DNA from: Thermogutta sp039793925 | Lineage (GTDB): Bacteria; Planctomycetota; Planctomycetia; Pirellulales; Thermoguttaceae | NCBI RefSeq assembly: GCF_039793925.1 | Contig: NZ_JBAMME010000226.1 | Coordinates: 54,728 to 118,727, forward strand | Direction: 5' to 3' | DNA length: 64,000 nt | Shown here: piece by piece, positions 62,415-64,000 of the stretch | Layout of the letters: each line of letters starts with the position of its first letter | Numbering within the stretch: position 1 is the stretch's first letter | Program-made: the position numbers and the translations under genes | Notes under the pieces: generated by a model | The model's input: only the letters and a program-made list of their open reading frames with translations | Databases searched by the model: none | What the model was told of the DNA's origin: nothing

Positions 62415-63767
62415 ATGCGCAAGTACGAACGCTTCTCACGCCGCAGTTTTCTGGACCGCACAGCATTCCTGAGCGGTGCTGGAATGATCGTTCCCACCGT
62501 CATTCCCGGCTCTGTGCTCGGCGAAGCCGGTTCCTCGGACCCCAGCGAAAAAGTCAGGGTTGGCCTCATCGGTTGCGGTGGGATGGGCCAGGCAAACCTC
62601 GCCAACACCGCCCAGCACCCGGAGGTAACCGTCGCAGCGGCAGCCGATCCCTGGCAGTCACGTTTAGATGCCGTGCTCAAAAAATACCCCGGGTGTAAAG
62701 GCTTTAAAGACTATCGCGAACTGCTGGATCAAAAAGATGTCGATGCTGTCATCATTGCATCGCCGCCTCATTGGCATTGTCTCCATGCGATCCACGCCTG
62801 CGAAGCGGGCAAGGATATCTACCTCCAAAAGCCCATGACGCTGCATCTCGGGGAGAGTTTGGCGGTTCGTAACGCCGTGAAGAGGCACAATCGGATTAGC
62901 CAGATCGGCACTCAGATCCACGCCTCCGAAAACTACCGTCGTGTCGTGGAAAAAATTCGGGGAGGCTTCATTGGACAAGTCAGTGTGGTTCGTACGTTTA
63001 ACGTCATGAACCAGGGACCTGAAGGGGTAGGACACGACCCCGGCACGCCGTGCCCGCCAGACCTGAACTGGGAGCTGTGGATCGGTCCAGCGCCCATGCG
63101 GCCGTACAACCGAATTCTCGCTAGCAGCTCGTACTACCATTGTTCCTGGATGGATTACAGTGGAGGCTGGACACCGGGAATGGCACCTCACATCATCGAC
63201 CTCCCCATTTGGGCGCTGGACCTTAAGTATCCGCTTCGCGTCCACTGTTCGGGCGGCCGCTACATCATTCGTGACGACGGGGACGCCCCAGACGTTCAGG
63301 AAATTTTGTGGCAGTATCCCAATTTGACCATGACGTGGATGTGCAATCTTGTGAACAGCTACGGCTTTGATCTCCACGGGAAGCCTGTCCCCCAACGGCG
63401 TTTGGGCATCTATTTCCATGGAGTGGATGGAACGCTGTACGCTAATTACACCATGCATCAGGTGGTACCGGAGGGTGATCGTATGAAGGACCGCGAGCCA
63501 CCACCTCCTTCCATCCCACCTTCTCCCGGACACGAACTGGAATGGATCAACTGCGTGAAAACGCGAGAGCAGCCCTCCTGCAGCGTGTTTTATCACGTTC
63601 GCGTGGACATCCCCATCGTGCTGGGAAATCTCGCATACCGGCTGGGCCGTTCTCTCAACTTTGATCCGGAGAAGGAGCAGATCATCGGAGACGAGGAAGC
63701 CGCCCGTCTTGCAATCCCGGTCTACCGAAAGCCATGGCGTTTCCCAGAAGAGTATTTGAAGGGATAG
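62415..63767 (+). CDS. Gfo/Idh/MocA oxidoreductase with twin-arginine leader (5), QKP variant
   Basis: 450 residues from ATG 62415 (AGGGGGTGAAGCC upstream). Leader MRKYERFSRRSFLDRTAFLS is a twin-arginine signal. NAD(P) motif VRVGLIGCGGMGQANLANTA. The family lysine motif reads DIYLQKPMTLHLGE, with Gln in place of the usual Glu before Lys. The C-terminal part contains NWELWIGPAPMRPYNRILAS and DYSGGWTPGMAPHIIDLPIW. Probably a partner of the previous gene in sugar modification or release; substrate unknown. Confidence 0.92.
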   Translation: MRKYERFSRRSFLDRTAFLSGAGMIVPTVIPGSVLGEAGSSDPSEKVRVGLIGCGGMGQANLANTAQHPEVTVAAAADPWQSRLDAVLKKYPGCKGFKDYRELLDQKDVDAVIIASPPHWHCLHAIHACEAGKDIYLQKPMTLHLGESLAVRNAVKRHNRISQIGTQIHASENYRRVVEKIRGGFIGQVSVVRTFNVMNQGPEGVGHDPGTPCPPDLNWELWIGPAPMRPYNRILASSSYYHCSWMDYSGGWTPGMAPHIIDLPIWALDLKYPLRVHCSGGRYIIRDDGDAPDVQEILWQYPNLTMTWMCNLVNSYGFDLHGKPVPQRRLGIYFHGVDGTLYANYTMHQVVPEGDRMKDREPPPPSIPPSPGHELEWINCVKTREQPSCSVFYHVRVDIPIVLGNLAYRLGRSLNFDPEKEQIIGDEEAARLAIPVYRKPWRFPEEYLKG

Positions 63768-63870
63768 TCTGCGCCCCGCCCCACCGGATTATCGCGCTGT
63801 ACCCGCGCCAACGGTGGAATCCCCATCGAAACATCCACTTCCCGAGTACTCAGGAAAGCGTCCGGAGAGA

Positions 63871-63899
63871 GCACGGGTGCATCACTCCGTGCCAATTTT
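63871..63899 (+). terminator. Hairpin after the fifth Gfo/Idh/MocA gene
   Basis: GCACGG pairs with CCGTGC around a 10-nt loop, then CAATTTTG. It lies about 100 bp after the stop and is a modest terminator. The remaining bases to the window end show no gene. Confidence 0.4.
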
Positions 63900-64000
63900 G
63901 AGTTCCGTTTTAACCTACAGGATTCCCCTCTTGAGGGTGATTCATTCGCGCACCTAATCCTCAGCCATTTCACGCCTGGAGATTTTACAAGCTAAGTTTT

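Noticed and set aside
1..64000. tRNA genes, CRISPR arrays, insertion sequences, prophage
   Set aside because: No cloverleaf with a GTTCGA-type T-arm in an intergenic region, no regularly spaced direct repeats, and no transposase or phage-like genes were found by reading.

Overview
The window looks like a chromosomal segment of a planctomycete, probably of the Pirellulales (a Thermoguttaceae-like lineage is my guess from style, not from any search). The reasons are: five Gfo/Idh/MocA oxidoreductases with twin-arginine leaders, a formylglycine-type sulfatase, two secreted beta-helix proteins, a DUF1570 protease-like protein, a prenyltransferase/squalene-cyclase-fold protein with an N-terminal zinc ribbon, a two-module ABC-2 permease, and a DnaA with planctomycete-like changes in its DNA-binding domain. 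GC content is in the mid-to-upper fifties by eye (not computed). I see no tRNA, rRNA, CRISPR array, insertion sequence or prophage.

Layout. 1-7.0 kb, minus strand: the end of a DUF374 lysophospholipid acyltransferase (cut by the window edge), dapF, a small acidic protein, a 1,093-residue AsmA-like envelope protein and a GT39-type glycosyltransferase. 7.4-13.2 kb, plus strand: an NCS1 permease, NAD(P)H-hydrate epimerase, a two-lobed GNAT acetyltransferase and dnaA. 13.4-14.8 kb: the first Gfo/Idh/MocA gene, then about 750 bp without a gene. 15.5-24.0 kb, minus strand: sulfatase, PL10-like pectate lyase, Gfo/Idh/MocA, DUF1570 protein, SPFH protein and a helical partner.

24.5-33.0 kb, plus strand, is core metabolism: HEAT-repeat lipoprotein, enolase, guaA, then the compact xseB-ispA-dxs-nadK run (isoprenoid precursors). 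33.3-40.2 kb: a secreted protein, a small membrane protein (minus), the toroid-fold protein, and a two-gene beta-helix + Gfo/Idh/MocA unit. 40.5-47.5 kb: etfB, etfA, an acyl-CoA dehydrogenase, fabI and an ABC-F ATPase, joining electron transfer and fatty-acid metabolism. 47.6-53.8 kb: a 974-residue beta-helix protein, hisI, hisG, a Rid-family protein and an OmpR/PhoB response regulator without an adjacent kinase. 54.3-58.6 kb: a two-module ABC-2 permease and two tandem CNNM/CBS membrane proteins. 58.6-60.2 kb, minus strand: an RlmI-like methyltransferase, a zinc-ribbon/EF-Tu-domain-2-like gene, and a 29-codon Lys/Ala-rich gene with its own promoter and terminator. 60.8-63.8 kb: two more Gfo/Idh/MocA genes.

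The most distinctive observations are: a perfect 17-bp palindrome lying across the -35 element of a strong-looking dnaA promoter, next to a DnaA whose DNA-contact motif departs from the usual GRDH[S/T]TV; the 29-codon Lys-rich transcription unit; a strong internal start that could split a zinc-ribbon/EF-Tu-D2 gene into two products; internal duplication in the ABC-2 permease; and a promoter with an operator-like inverted repeat ahead of the beta-helix/Gfo unit. All coordinates and starts were worked out by eye; no database search or structure prediction was run.
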